Below are positions 1 to 7,739 of a DNA stretch of 16,562 nucleotides, one piece after another. Both the position numbers and the translations under genes were made by a program. The notes below the pieces were generated by a model. It searched no databases and was not told the DNA's origin. It worked only from the letters and a program-made list of their open reading frames with translations. The stretch is from JAEZKC01 sp046538945 (GTDB taxonomy: Bacteria; Fibrobacterota; Chitinivibrionia; Chitinivibrionales; Chitinispirillaceae), in the NCBI GenBank assembly GCA_046538945.1, contig JBKHHW010000066.1:1-16562 (forward strand), written 5' to 3'. The first letter of the stretch is position 1, and each line of letters opens with the position of its first letter.

Positions 1-37
1 TTCCCCTGGCAGCATTCAAAACTCCTTCTGCAGCCGC

Positions 38-123
38 CCCCTGTCTCCTATTCCCCTGTCTCCTATTCCCCTGTCTCCTATTCCCCTGTCTCCTATTCCC
101 CGTCTCCTATTCCCCCTCTCCTC
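38..123. repeat. 15-bp tandem repeat, about five copies
   Basis: Four exact copies of CCCCTGTCTCCTATT start at 38, 53, 68 and 83. A fifth copy (98-111) has lost one T, and a degenerate sixth remnant begins at 112. On the minus strand the unit reads AATAGGAGACAGGGG. The array begins right behind the stop codon of the diguanylate cyclase gene, so it would lie in that transcript's 3' untranslated region. There are no spacers, so it is not CRISPR. Bases 1-37 show nothing recognisable. Exact adjacent copies suggest slippage-type copy-number variation. Confidence 0.93.
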
Positions 124-2296
124 ACTCACTCTGTCCCACCATTTCCCCACGGAACAGCACCACCTGGTTGCGCCCATGCTCTTTAGCGAAGTAAAGCGCC
201 TTGTCGGCAGAATCGATAACCTGCTGCTCACTCTGCCCGTGAAAAGGAAACACCGCACAGCCGATACTGACGGTTACATGAAGATCGTTGCCACCGCTTT
301 TAATCACATGCTGTTCGATGGTCTGCCGTATTCTCTCAGCGATTGCCACAGCCCCCTTGTCGCCGCTTTCAGGAATGACAACCGCGAATTCCTCTCCTCC
401 GTACCTGGCAGGAATATCATTGCACCTGATGGAGGAACGGATACACGAAGAGATCTCTCTGAGAACAAGGTCTCCCACCGGGTGACCGTAGGTATCGTTG
501 AAAGATTTGAAGTGATCGATATCCATGAGCAGAAGGGACAATGGACGGCTGTGACGCCGAGCTCTCGCCAGCTCCCGGGTCATTACCTCCTGGAATGTGC
601 GGTGATTGTTCAGTTCGGTAAGCCCGTCGGTAGTGGCCAATTTTTCCATTTTCTGATAGAGTCTGGACCTGGTCAATGCAACAGAAGCATTTTCAACCAG
701 AGTCGTGAGAATCTGCTCCGCCTGTCCGGAGAACTGATTCACTTCCGAACTTTCAACCGAAAAGAGACCCAGACACTTTCTCTTGTCATCACTGACGATC
801 GGAAAAATGATGATGGATTTCAATGTCGGGTTGGGAGCTTCGCCCGGCTTGAATTTGTAATATTTATTCCCGTGTGCTTGTATATCGGGTATGTTGACCA
901 CCCTGCGCTTTAAAAAAGCAAAAGAGTACAGGCCTGAATTGATCGGGAACTCCATACCCTCGTTAATATCGAATTTTGCCCCCGCTATGCGCAGCACCCG
1001 GCCGCAGCGCTTCTTTTCATCGTAGACAATAGAGATCAGACGGTTGCAGGCTGTGATCTGAGGCACCATTTCAAAGAGCACATTAAAAACATCCTCGAAC
1101 TTCAGCGCGGTGGTGAACCGATGACTGGCTTCGTAGAATATTTTGAATGTTTTAGCAGCCTGCTCGCGGATATTGCTGGCGCGAATATTTGTGATAAGTG
1201 CGGCTGCAATGGAGGAAAAGCGCCTCATCAGTTCCTTGTCCTGTTCCCTGAAGGCGGTTTTGTCCCTGCTGTCGATCAGAAGAACTCCCAGCAGTTCGTT
1301 GCTTTCACTTGTAACAGGAACTGCCAGAAGAGAATTGATCGACTCCCGCTGAGAATAGTACATGAGATCGGAAACGTACAAGGAGAGGTCTCCGCTCATG
1401 AAAAGCCGCTTCTCGCTTGCCACCTTTCCCAAAACACCCATTCCCAGAGGAATTTCGGCTTGTTTTGCCAGATTGAGACTTCTGGAATGATAACAGTTGA
1501 GCACAAGCACGTGTTTTTCGGGATCATAAATGAAGGCCGCCGAAGTGAAAGCCTTGAAATTGCGGCTCATGAAATAAACCATCGAATTGAGCTGCTCGTT
1601 CATGCCCTCTTCTTTGGAAACGATGAAAGTGTCCGTGGAAGAGGATTCGATTCTGAACATCGAGGTCTGCATTTTGAAGTCGGCAGTTTTCCTCTCGTTT
1701 TCGGCTGCATTCCGTGCATTGGACATCGCTTCCACCAGAGCATTGTTACGCGCCTCCTCCAAAGCCTCCTGCATCTCTTTATCAGACACAAGCTCCCGCT
1801 GCTTCAGAATGCCCCACGGCACCAGACCTGTAGAGGCCAAAACAGCCCCGAAGACCAGCTGTTCGAAAACAACGTCGATTCTATGAAGAGGAGCCATCCA
1901 TACCTGAGTCTCCACTACCGCATCCGCTGTAACCAGAAGAAGAATAAACAGAGAGGTGGGCAACCACACAGGCTCCTTGCGGACTAACGCGGAAAAGAGA
2001 GTCACAAGCAGAAAAAGGAGAGGGAAATAATAGTTCTGATCGTTTTGAAACACAATTCCGGCCAGCAGAATCCAAGCCGCTAACAGAAAAAACACATGCG
2101 TTCCGATTTTTTGCTTGGGTTTGAAGAAAGAAACCAGGACAACAATACTAAATACAAGTAGAGGTGCAATCCAGCTCAGTATCCGAGCCTCCGAAATATT
2201 CCTCAGAACCCCATCCGCAACTCCAGACACGGCTAATGCACCCAGCCCGAAAGCCAGAACATATTGACACACGACCAAAAAAGCGTAAAAGTTCAT
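122..2296 (-). CDS. Membrane-bound GAF-GAF-GGDEF diguanylate cyclase
   Basis: Predicted to make cyclic di-GMP from two GTP at the inner membrane. From the ATG at 2296 the protein has 724 residues. It has about six hydrophobic helices (roughly 2-163), a charged helical linker (166-211), a GAF-like domain (about 231-371), a second GAF-like domain (about 386-541) and a C-terminal GGDEF domain (about 553-716). The active-site signature is GGEEF at 633-637. The upstream segment has DIDHFKSFNDTYGH, typical of the GTP/metal site. An RxxD inhibitory site (RCND, 624-627) lies five residues before GGEEF, so product feedback inhibition is likely. No EAL or HD-GYP domain is present. A GTG at 2323 in the same frame would add nine residues. 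I prefer ATG 2296 because the extra residues are not part of the first membrane helix, although neither start has a strong ribosome binding site. The signal sensed by the membrane and GAF domains is not visible. Confidence 0.93.
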   Translation of the reverse strand: MNFYAFLVVCQYVLAFGLGALAVSGVADGVLRNISEARILSWIAPLLVFSIVVLVSFFKPKQKIGTHVFFLLAAWILLAGIVFQNDQNYYFPLLFLLVTLFSALVRKEPVWLPTSLFILLLVTADAVVETQVWMAPLHRIDVVFEQLVFGAVLASTGLVPWGILKQRELVSDKEMQEALEEARNNALVEAMSNARNAAENERKTADFKMQTSMFRIESSSTDTFIVSKEEGMNEQLNSMVYFMSRNFKAFTSAAFIYDPEKHVLVLNCYHSRSLNLAKQAEIPLGMGVLGKVASEKRLFMSGDLSLYVSDLMYYSQRESINSLLAVPVTSESNELLGVLLIDSRDKTAFREQDKELMRRFSSIAAALITNIRASNIREQAAKTFKIFYEASHRFTTALKFEDVFNVLFEMVPQITACNRLISIVYDEKKRCGRVLRIAGAKFDINEGMEFPINSGLYSFAFLKRRVVNIPDIQAHGNKYYKFKPGEAPNPTLKSIIIFPIVSDDKRKCLGLFSVESSEVNQFSGQAEQILTTLVENASVALTRSRLYQKMEKLATTDGLTELNNHRTFQEVMTRELARARRHSRPLSLLLMDIDHFKSFNDTYGHPVGDLVLREISSCIRSSIRCNDIPARYGGEEFAVVIPESGDKGAVAIAERIRQTIEQHVIKSGGNDLHVTVSIGCAVFPFHGQSEQQVIDSADKALYFAKEHGRNQVVLFRGEMVGQSE

Positions 2297-2388
2297 GTAG
2301 ATTCCGAAGATACAGTGTTGCACCGGAACGCGAAATGGTGCTATTTTAATTGATCCAGTATATCATTTTTTCCAAATCATACATTGAA

Positions 2389-3516
2389 ATGCATAAAAAA
2401 TCAAAAAAAATCGGCAGTATAAGAAGAACTCTGATACGCGTATTGGGCCCGGAACGTTCTAAAATGATTTTCTCGTGGGTTCTGCGCAAGAAGTTAAAAA
2501 ATAAAACCATAGAGATTCCTTCCGGGTTGCGGAAATGCTCCTATGTGCTGATCATCCTTCCCCAAAACCGTTTGGAGATGGTATTTCAGCTCGAAAACCT
2601 CATCGCGCTCCTGTCACTCTACAAGCATGCGGAAATCACTCTTCTCTGCACACCTGGGGTCAGCTCTTTTGTGCGCGGCCTTCATGGAGTACGTATCCAA
2701 GAGTACCCACCGGAGGAGATGTGTCTTTATAGCCTGCAGTGGAAAACCTTCATCCAAGAATCCGAAGGCGTTTTCGATTTGTGCATCAATCTGGAAAAAC
2801 AGGAGAACCTTGCTCTTCTCTATCTGATCGGCCACTGCCGTATTCCTATTCGGGTCGGATATGAAGAAGCCGGCGATTACCCCTTTCTGAACATCCGCCT
2901 GAAAAATTCTTCTCAGGAGAACCGCAATCTTTCAGAACGCAACAGAGTCATTTCAAAATTCCTGGGAGCAAAAGGGAATAAGAACATCGAATGGGGTGTT
3001 TCCAAAACCACCGCAGATGAGACCAAACAGCTGTTAAGAGAGATGAAATTGGCAGAAACTTCTTTTCTGACCGGTATCGACCTCTGCAGCCTCGAAGCGT
3101 ACTGCGGAAAAGGGTGGTGTGAACACCTGATCAGAAGCCTCAAAAAGAACACCAACGGGCAGTTCTACATCTTTTCCGGCATGAAAGGAGAGACGAATGC
3201 AATTCCTTCCTCGGAAACATTTCCTCTTCTCCCCCAGCTGTCGATACCCCAAACAGCTGCACTTATAAAGCAGACCCATTTGATAATCACTTCCAAATCG
3301 GCACTTCTCGGTCTGGCACAACTTTCCTCCTGCCACGTTGCAGCAGTTCTGAAGGAAACGGATTTCTCCATATATTGTAAAAATAGTCCCAGAGTTGAGC
3401 CTTTCACATTCACCGAAAAACCAAGCGGAGAGACTTCCGATCGGATAATTCAGCATTTGAAAAATTTGAATTCCCAAACTGAGAAGAAAAAAGTAATGTC
3501 GCACCAGAAACGTTAA
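2389..3516 (+). CDS. Glycosyltransferase family 9-like protein (heptosyltransferase fold, degenerate)
   Basis: A 375-residue soluble protein with a basic N-terminus (residues 1-40) and then alternating beta/alpha segments resembling GT9 / LPS heptosyltransferases. The first strand is VLIILPQNRLEMVFQLENL (53-71). FDLCINLE (129-136) and IPIRVGYEE (152-160) match the family's 'yDl-i-l ... RiGy' region, and IPQTAALIKQTHLIITSKSA (286-305) matches the pre-motif helix. Where active members carry a nucleotide-sugar motif of the D-T-G-P-x-H type, this protein has SKSALLGLAQL, so catalytic activity is doubtful. The gene ends with two in-frame stops (TAA TGA). A TTG at 2350 would extend it by 13 residues; I chose the first ATG, though no clear ribosome binding site marks it. 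It is divergent from the diguanylate cyclase gene. The fold assignment is from pattern recognition only; the role (lipopolysaccharide or other surface glycan) is inference. Confidence 0.6.
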   Translation: MHKKSKKIGSIRRTLIRVLGPERSKMIFSWVLRKKLKNKTIEIPSGLRKCSYVLIILPQNRLEMVFQLENLIALLSLYKHAEITLLCTPGVSSFVRGLHGVRIQEYPPEEMCLYSLQWKTFIQESEGVFDLCINLEKQENLALLYLIGHCRIPIRVGYEEAGDYPFLNIRLKNSSQENRNLSERNRVISKFLGAKGNKNIEWGVSKTTADETKQLLREMKLAETSFLTGIDLCSLEAYCGKGWCEHLIRSLKKNTNGQFYIFSGMKGETNAIPSSETFPLLPQLSIPQTAALIKQTHLIITSKSALLGLAQLSSCHVAAVLKETDFSIYCKNSPRVEPFTFTEKPSGETSDRIIQHLKNLNSQTEKKKVMSHQKR

Positions 3517-3525
3517 TGATATAAT
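3517..3525 (+). promoter_or_regulatory. Extended -10 promoter candidate
   Basis: TGATATAAT is a perfect extended -10 (TGn plus TATAAT at 3520-3525), placed directly after the stop of the preceding gene. The matching -35 position is poor (TGTCGC at 3497-3502), which extended -10 promoters tolerate. Transcription would start near 3532, giving a leader of about 80 bases before the L,D-transpeptidase gene. That leader holds two small inverted repeats: GACC-AGCA-GGTC (3538-3549) and TGAGT-ACA-ACTCA (3576-3588). Confidence 0.42.
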
Positions 3526-3613
3526 TTTCTAGTTTCAGACCAGCAGGTCCATTCTACCCTAGAGTTTGTTAGCCTTGAGTACAACTCACTCCTGAGCATT
3601 GAAAACGTAGATC

Positions 3614-4990
3614 ATGTTAGAAAACATAAGAAGAAATTTATCCTACAAACTGAAAGAACTTGAATTCCGAATCCAGACGTGGAGAAGGGCCAGGGAGATC
3701 TCGCGCGCCTACGGGAGCGGATCGCAACAACCTGCACCCCACAAACTGCTGAGCAAAAAGGCGGTGCAATTCGGAAGTATTTCACTGATAGCAGCAGTAA
3801 CGGTTTGGGGGGTGATAAAAATGGTCTCATTGCCTCCCCTTGCGGCCCAGCAGACATTATCTGATAAAAGCAGCCCGCCTCCTGAAACAGATCTGCTTCA
3901 AGGCGAACCGGACAGACCGCAGCAGAAGGTTTCTGAACCTGATCCCGAAAACACAGAAATCGCCGCTGTTTCTGATACCATCGAAGGCAAAACAGCTCCC
4001 GATACAGTTGAGGTTGCAACTGCTTTTGATTCCATTCCGGAACAGAAGACAACCCGGGCCTCACCAGTAAAAGACACGAGTATGCCACTGATTGATCAGA
4101 TACTGTCGTCGATGCCCCCCAAGAGCAGCGCTGATTTTATGATTCTGGCAAACAAGGCCGAAAAGGTGCTCTATTTGCTCAAATCGGGCACCGGGCGGTT
4201 GGAACTCTTCAGAGCATATCCCATGGCCAGCGGTGAGCAGGAAGGCCGCAAGCGTACTTCGGGGGACAAGAAGACCCCGGAAGGAAGCTACTTTATAATC
4301 GGACGCAAGGAGAGAAGCGAGCTGTCCTCCATCTACGGGCCGATAGCTTTTGTACTGAACTACCCCAACAAAAACGACAGGTCGGAAAACCGCAGCGGAC
4401 AGGGAATCTGGATCCACGGCTCAGAATACCTCGATTCGCCCCCAGAATATACAGCTGGCTGTCTTGCACTTGCTAATTCTGATGTTCTGGAACTTGCGGA
4501 CATACTCGGAAGCGGTTTCGCCGTCCCGGTGGTCATCATAAGCGGCAAAAAGGGAAAGGCCCACCTATCCGAAATAGACCTCCAATCTCTGGAGTCCCGA
4601 AGAAAACAGTTCCTCCAGAGATACCTATCCCAGGAAAAGCTGCTAAAACAACTGGTCATGGATTGGAAGAGTGCCTGGGAGTCGAAAGACATCGGGAAGT
4701 ATGAATCTTTCTACGACACCGCAGACTTTCTGGAGGGCAGTCAGGGATGGGATGCTTTCCGGGCCCGCAAACTCCGCACGTTCTCGATATACGACACCAT
4801 AGATATCACTGTAAGCAAGTTCATTCTCATTGAACTTTCGCAATCAAGAGCTGTTGTCAAGTTTCGCCAGGTATACTCCACCAACCTCAACCGGATGGTG
4901 AACGGCAAACGGCTTGTGTTCGTAAAAGAACAGGATACATGGAAAATTTCTAGGGAGGGTACTTTCCCTGAAGAGGAGCTTCTTTTATGA
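3614..4990 (+). CDS. YkuD L,D-transpeptidase/carboxypeptidase with NTF2-like C-terminal domain
   Basis: A periplasmic peptidoglycan-modifying enzyme of 458 residues. It has a short basic cytoplasmic N-terminus, a single membrane anchor at about 52-73, and a long Pro/Ser/Thr/Glu-rich linker (about 75-165). The YkuD catalytic domain follows at about 175-310, with IWIHGSEY and TAGCLALANSD giving catalytic His268 and Cys283. A C-terminal alpha+beta domain (about 340-450), starting with the WKSAWESKDIGKYESFY helix, looks like the NTF2/SnoaL fold. The 'GCLAL' form of the active-site motif is closer to the YafK/Csd6/Pgp2 branch than to the classical SHGC branch. The YkuD plus NTF2-like order is that of Csd6 and Pgp2, L,D-carboxypeptidases that trim peptidoglycan tetrapeptides and set helical cell shape in epsilonproteobacteria. 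I cannot tell cross-linking from trimming by sequence. The stop overlaps the next start (ATGA), implying translational coupling to the coiled-coil gene. Confidence 0.88.
   Translation: MLENIRRNLSYKLKELEFRIQTWRRAREISRAYGSGSQQPAPHKLLSKKAVQFGSISLIAAVTVWGVIKMVSLPPLAAQQTLSDKSSPPPETDLLQGEPDRPQQKVSEPDPENTEIAAVSDTIEGKTAPDTVEVATAFDSIPEQKTTRASPVKDTSMPLIDQILSSMPPKSSADFMILANKAEKVLYLLKSGTGRLELFRAYPMASGEQEGRKRTSGDKKTPEGSYFIIGRKERSELSSIYGPIAFVLNYPNKNDRSENRSGQGIWIHGSEYLDSPPEYTAGCLALANSDVLELADILGSGFAVPVVIISGKKGKAHLSEIDLQSLESRRKQFLQRYLSQEKLLKQLVMDWKSAWESKDIGKYESFYDTADFLEGSQGWDAFRARKLRTFSIYDTIDITVSKFILIELSQSRAVVKFRQVYSTNLNRMVNGKRLVFVKEQDTWKISREGTFPEEELLL
4972..4978 (+). promoter_or_regulatory. Ribosome binding site of the coiled-coil gene
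   Basis: AGAGGAG lies 8 bases before the ATG at 4987, inside the end of the transpeptidase gene. It supports that start and the four-base ATGA overlap, so both proteins are probably made from one message. Confidence 0.7.
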
Positions 4991-7602
4991 TTTTCTCATT
5001 TTCAAAGAAAAAAGAGATCAGGGATCCGCAGGAACTCGCAGCGCTGCTTGAAACTCACCTGAATGAGATTCAGGAAATCATCAAGGCCGCCCGGACCGAA
5101 AAGGGAGAGCTCCACACTCTTCTTGCATCCGCGGAAAGCGAACGTTCCCGGCTGCATAACGATTCCCAGGGAATCGAAGAGCTTAAGGGTGAGATGAATG
5201 ATCTGCACCATCAGTATGACGATCTTAAAAACAGCGTCAGTACCGCCCATAACGCAGCAGAACGCCTGGAATCATTCCAGAAAGCAGCCGACAAACTGGG
5301 TGAACGGATAGAATCCATCGAAGAAACCGTTTCCAGAATTACCGACCAGGAAAACTTCATTCAGAACCTCAGCACCAAAATGGACAGCATACTGGAGAAG
5401 CTCAGCACCCCCGAGGGGAAAATGCTGCAGGAGGAGTTCGGGGCCATTAGGGAGATGGAGAAAAGACAGAAGACTGCTCTGGAATCGATGGACAAACTCG
5501 AGCAGAAGATCAGCTGCTGGGCCGAACAGTTCGACGCGGTGCAGGCAAAGATGGCCGAAACGGAAGCCAGCGCGCAATCCGTTCAGGGCAAGGTTTCCGA
5601 TATGGAACACGAGATGACCCGTTTCCGTGTAGTGAAGGAAAAGCTCGACGGCCTGAACAGCCTTTCCGAATATGTCAAATCAAAAATCAAATCACTGGAA
5701 GCTCAGCGTGTTGTCGTGGACAAAGCCAATGAAACATCGCTGATGCTCAACAACACGGTGTGGCGCATCGACGTCGATCTCAAGCAGCTTCAGAACAAGA
5801 TTTCATCCATGGAGAAAACGGAAAAGAACATCTGCCGGATAGAGGAGATGCTGGAGCAGTCCCAGGCAGCCATAACCGAGATCAGAGATTTCAAAGAAGC
5901 CATGAAGGAGATGTCGCACAAGATCGAGGAGACCAGAGCACTTGACAGTCACTTCGAAAGCAGGCTGGGCGAACTGCAGCGGCACAGCAAACACATAGAT
6001 TCCGTTCATGAAAAGGTGCACGAAACACACACGGTGGCAAAAAACACCGAAACAATAATCAATACCCTTAACAAACACCTGCCGATGGTGGAGGGCAGCC
6101 GGGCCAAAGTCATGGAATACGAGAAGGCTCTGGACAAAGTAAAACTCAAAATTGAAGAGGTCAGCAAGGAGTGGCAGGCCATAGACGCTGTGAACCAGCG
6201 CATCGTGTCCATTGAATCCCAGGTCAATGAAATTGATTCAAGGCTCGATACGGTTACAAAAAAGGAAAAGGATATCGAAAGCTTCGATACCAAGCTCAAT
6301 GACATCAGGATCCTCATCGAGGATGTGTGCAGCAAGGAGGAGACGCTTCATGGCCACCGCCAGGAAATCGACAGCACAAATCAGAAAATCGATTCCTTTT
6401 TCGAAAACCTGGAGATGCTTGAAAACAGAATTGCCGATTTCAAGCAGCATGAAAACCAGATCACAGCCGTCGGTGAAAAAATCGAAAACCTCAAAACACT
6501 CTCGGACAAAGCCGACGAACAGATAAAAATAACCGAGGAAAAAGCCGGGATCATCGACGAGGTACAGAACAAAATAGAAAGTCTCGGCGGAATGGTAAGC
6601 GAGGTGGACGAACGCATCAACACCCAGCTCCAGAGAAAAGCTATGATCGAGAAAACGGAAAAAAGACTCGACCAGCTAAATTACCTGCTTGGTGATATAA
6701 ACATGAAAATCCAAAGTCTCACGAAGGACCAGAAGAAGGTCGAGGAGGTCATCAGCCAGCTGTCCGCCATTTCCGTTCAGTCACTCGAGGCGAAGAACAT
6801 GATGATCAGACTGACGGAGGAAAAACAGGCGCTTCTGCAGGAGGAAAATCATATACGCGATATGCGCAAAGAGCTGCAGGAGCTTGTGGCGGACGCCTGC
6901 GGAAAGCTGAACGAATTTCAGTCCTACACCGAGAAAGTCAAGTCATCCGTAGAACAGAACCGCTCCGATTTCAATACAATCGTGGATACCAGCAAGGACC
7001 AGATCGAAAAGATCCAAAAGCATCAGATCTCGATCAGTGATGCGGAAAAAGAGCTGAGCCGGGTTGAGAAACTTCTTGAGGACCTAAAGGGGGAAATGGA
7101 TCAGATCAACCGCCGTACCAGCAAAATCGAAGCTATCGACACCCGCATCGGGAATGTGGATACAGTAGTGTCCGATATGGAGATCCGGATCGACTCAATT
7201 GATAAAGGCAGAGATCTTGTCAATTCAACTCAGAAGAAGATCGACAGTCTCACCGATATCATAGATACGGCTTCTTCGCAAATCGAAACAATAAACAGCA
7301 AAGCACAGGAAATACAGGCCGTTGGCAGCCAGGTAGAGGAATTGACCAAAATGATGGATTCAGTCGAACGCAGAATGAGAGAACTGGCCCGCGAAAAACA
7401 ACTCATAAAAGAAGCAGAAAATCGTATTAGTAGTTTGAATATACTGTTGGAGGATATAAAAGCCGCGATTGCGAACCTGACCGCTGAAGAGCAGCGCATA
7501 CAGGATGCAGTGGAAAAAACCTCCGAACTGCGCTTCCTGCTTGGAGAAGTCGAATCGAAACTCGCCCTTTTCAGGCAGCAGAAAGAACAGCTTTCGGATT
7601 GA
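4987..7602 (+). CDS. Giant coiled-coil protein, candidate cytoskeletal scaffold
   Basis: An 871-residue, highly charged protein that is nearly all heptad-patterned coiled coil from about residue 14 to the end. It is rich in Glu, Lys, Ile and Gln, with recurring segments such as KIESLGGMVSEVDERI and RIGNVDTVVSDMEIRI. I see no Walker A/B motif, no signal peptide and no long hydrophobic segment, so it is not an SMC ATPase and probably stays in the cytoplasm. The start MIFSFSKKKE is a short hydrophobic/basic tip that could touch the membrane. Residues 510-588 and 763-841 align without gaps at roughly 30% identity (my hand count is about 24 of 79), showing an internal duplication about 253 residues apart. 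It recalls the large coiled-coil proteins of spirochaetes and bacterial intermediate-filament-like proteins, but coiled coils resemble one another by composition, so homology is not claimed. It is translationally coupled to the upstream peptidoglycan enzyme. The function is not established; a filament or scaffold positioning wall enzymes is inference. Confidence 0.88.
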   Translation: MIFSFSKKKEIRDPQELAALLETHLNEIQEIIKAARTEKGELHTLLASAESERSRLHNDSQGIEELKGEMNDLHHQYDDLKNSVSTAHNAAERLESFQKAADKLGERIESIEETVSRITDQENFIQNLSTKMDSILEKLSTPEGKMLQEEFGAIREMEKRQKTALESMDKLEQKISCWAEQFDAVQAKMAETEASAQSVQGKVSDMEHEMTRFRVVKEKLDGLNSLSEYVKSKIKSLEAQRVVVDKANETSLMLNNTVWRIDVDLKQLQNKISSMEKTEKNICRIEEMLEQSQAAITEIRDFKEAMKEMSHKIEETRALDSHFESRLGELQRHSKHIDSVHEKVHETHTVAKNTETIINTLNKHLPMVEGSRAKVMEYEKALDKVKLKIEEVSKEWQAIDAVNQRIVSIESQVNEIDSRLDTVTKKEKDIESFDTKLNDIRILIEDVCSKEETLHGHRQEIDSTNQKIDSFFENLEMLENRIADFKQHENQITAVGEKIENLKTLSDKADEQIKITEEKAGIIDEVQNKIESLGGMVSEVDERINTQLQRKAMIEKTEKRLDQLNYLLGDINMKIQSLTKDQKKVEEVISQLSAISVQSLEAKNMMIRLTEEKQALLQEENHIRDMRKELQELVADACGKLNEFQSYTEKVKSSVEQNRSDFNTIVDTSKDQIEKIQKHQISISDAEKELSRVEKLLEDLKGEMDQINRRTSKIEAIDTRIGNVDTVVSDMEIRIDSIDKGRDLVNSTQKKIDSLTDIIDTASSQIETINSKAQEIQAVGSQVEELTKMMDSVERRMRELAREKQLIKEAENRISSLNILLEDIKAAIANLTAEEQRIQDAVEKTSELRFLLGEVESKLALFRQQKEQLSD

Positions 7603-7604
7603 GT

Positions 7605-7664
7605 GGCTTTTAAGGGAATGTAATTCCAAGCCTTCAGGGCAGCAATACTCCCAACAGTTGGAGT
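7605..7664 (+). other. Inverted repeats in the coiled-coil/spoT intergenic region
   Basis: Directly after the stop, GGCTT (7605-7609) and GGAAT (7615-7619) pair with ATTCC (7623-7627) and AAGCC (7628-7632) around a three-base loop, with a five-base bulge on the left arm. A second near-palindrome, ACTCCCAACAGTTGGAGT, lies at 7647-7664. Neither has a following U-run, so a standard intrinsic terminator is unlikely. They could be an RNA processing or attenuation element, or operator half-sites upstream of spoT. No convincing sigma-70 promoter was found between 7603 and 7739. Confidence 0.3.
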
Positions 7665-7739
7665 CCCGATATGTGATTGTTTTGGCTTCGTTTTCACCCG
7701 AACTCTTTCCGCTTTCAGTGCGGGTTGTATTTTATACCT

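Noticed and set aside
38..123. CRISPR array
   Set aside because: The repeats are contiguous with no spacers, only 15 bp, and no cas genes are nearby.
16..258. Minus-strand reading frame with repeated GDRGI units
   Set aside because: It is the translation of the 15-bp tandem repeat plus an out-of-frame overlap of the diguanylate cyclase C-terminus. The repeat unit is a multiple of three, so it stays open by chance.
1121..1987. 288-codon plus-strand reading frame opposite the diguanylate cyclase gene
   Set aside because: It is antisense to well-recognised GAF domains and has low-complexity, His/Cys-rich composition typical of a shadow frame, with no family pattern.
2320..2341. Inverted repeat GCACC-N12-GGTGC in the divergent intergenic region as an operator
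   Set aside because: The arms are only 5 bp and there is no matching second site or confident promoter near it, so it is too weak to annotate.
4987..7602. SMC or Rad50-type ATPase
   Set aside because: There is no Walker A, Walker B or ABC signature, and no globular head or hinge. The similarity is limited to coiled-coil composition.
7677..7739. TTG start giving SpoT 21 extra residues
   Set aside because: The added residues are hydrophobic/aromatic, unlike the family N-terminus. The ATG at 7740 begins at the usual place before the HD domain.
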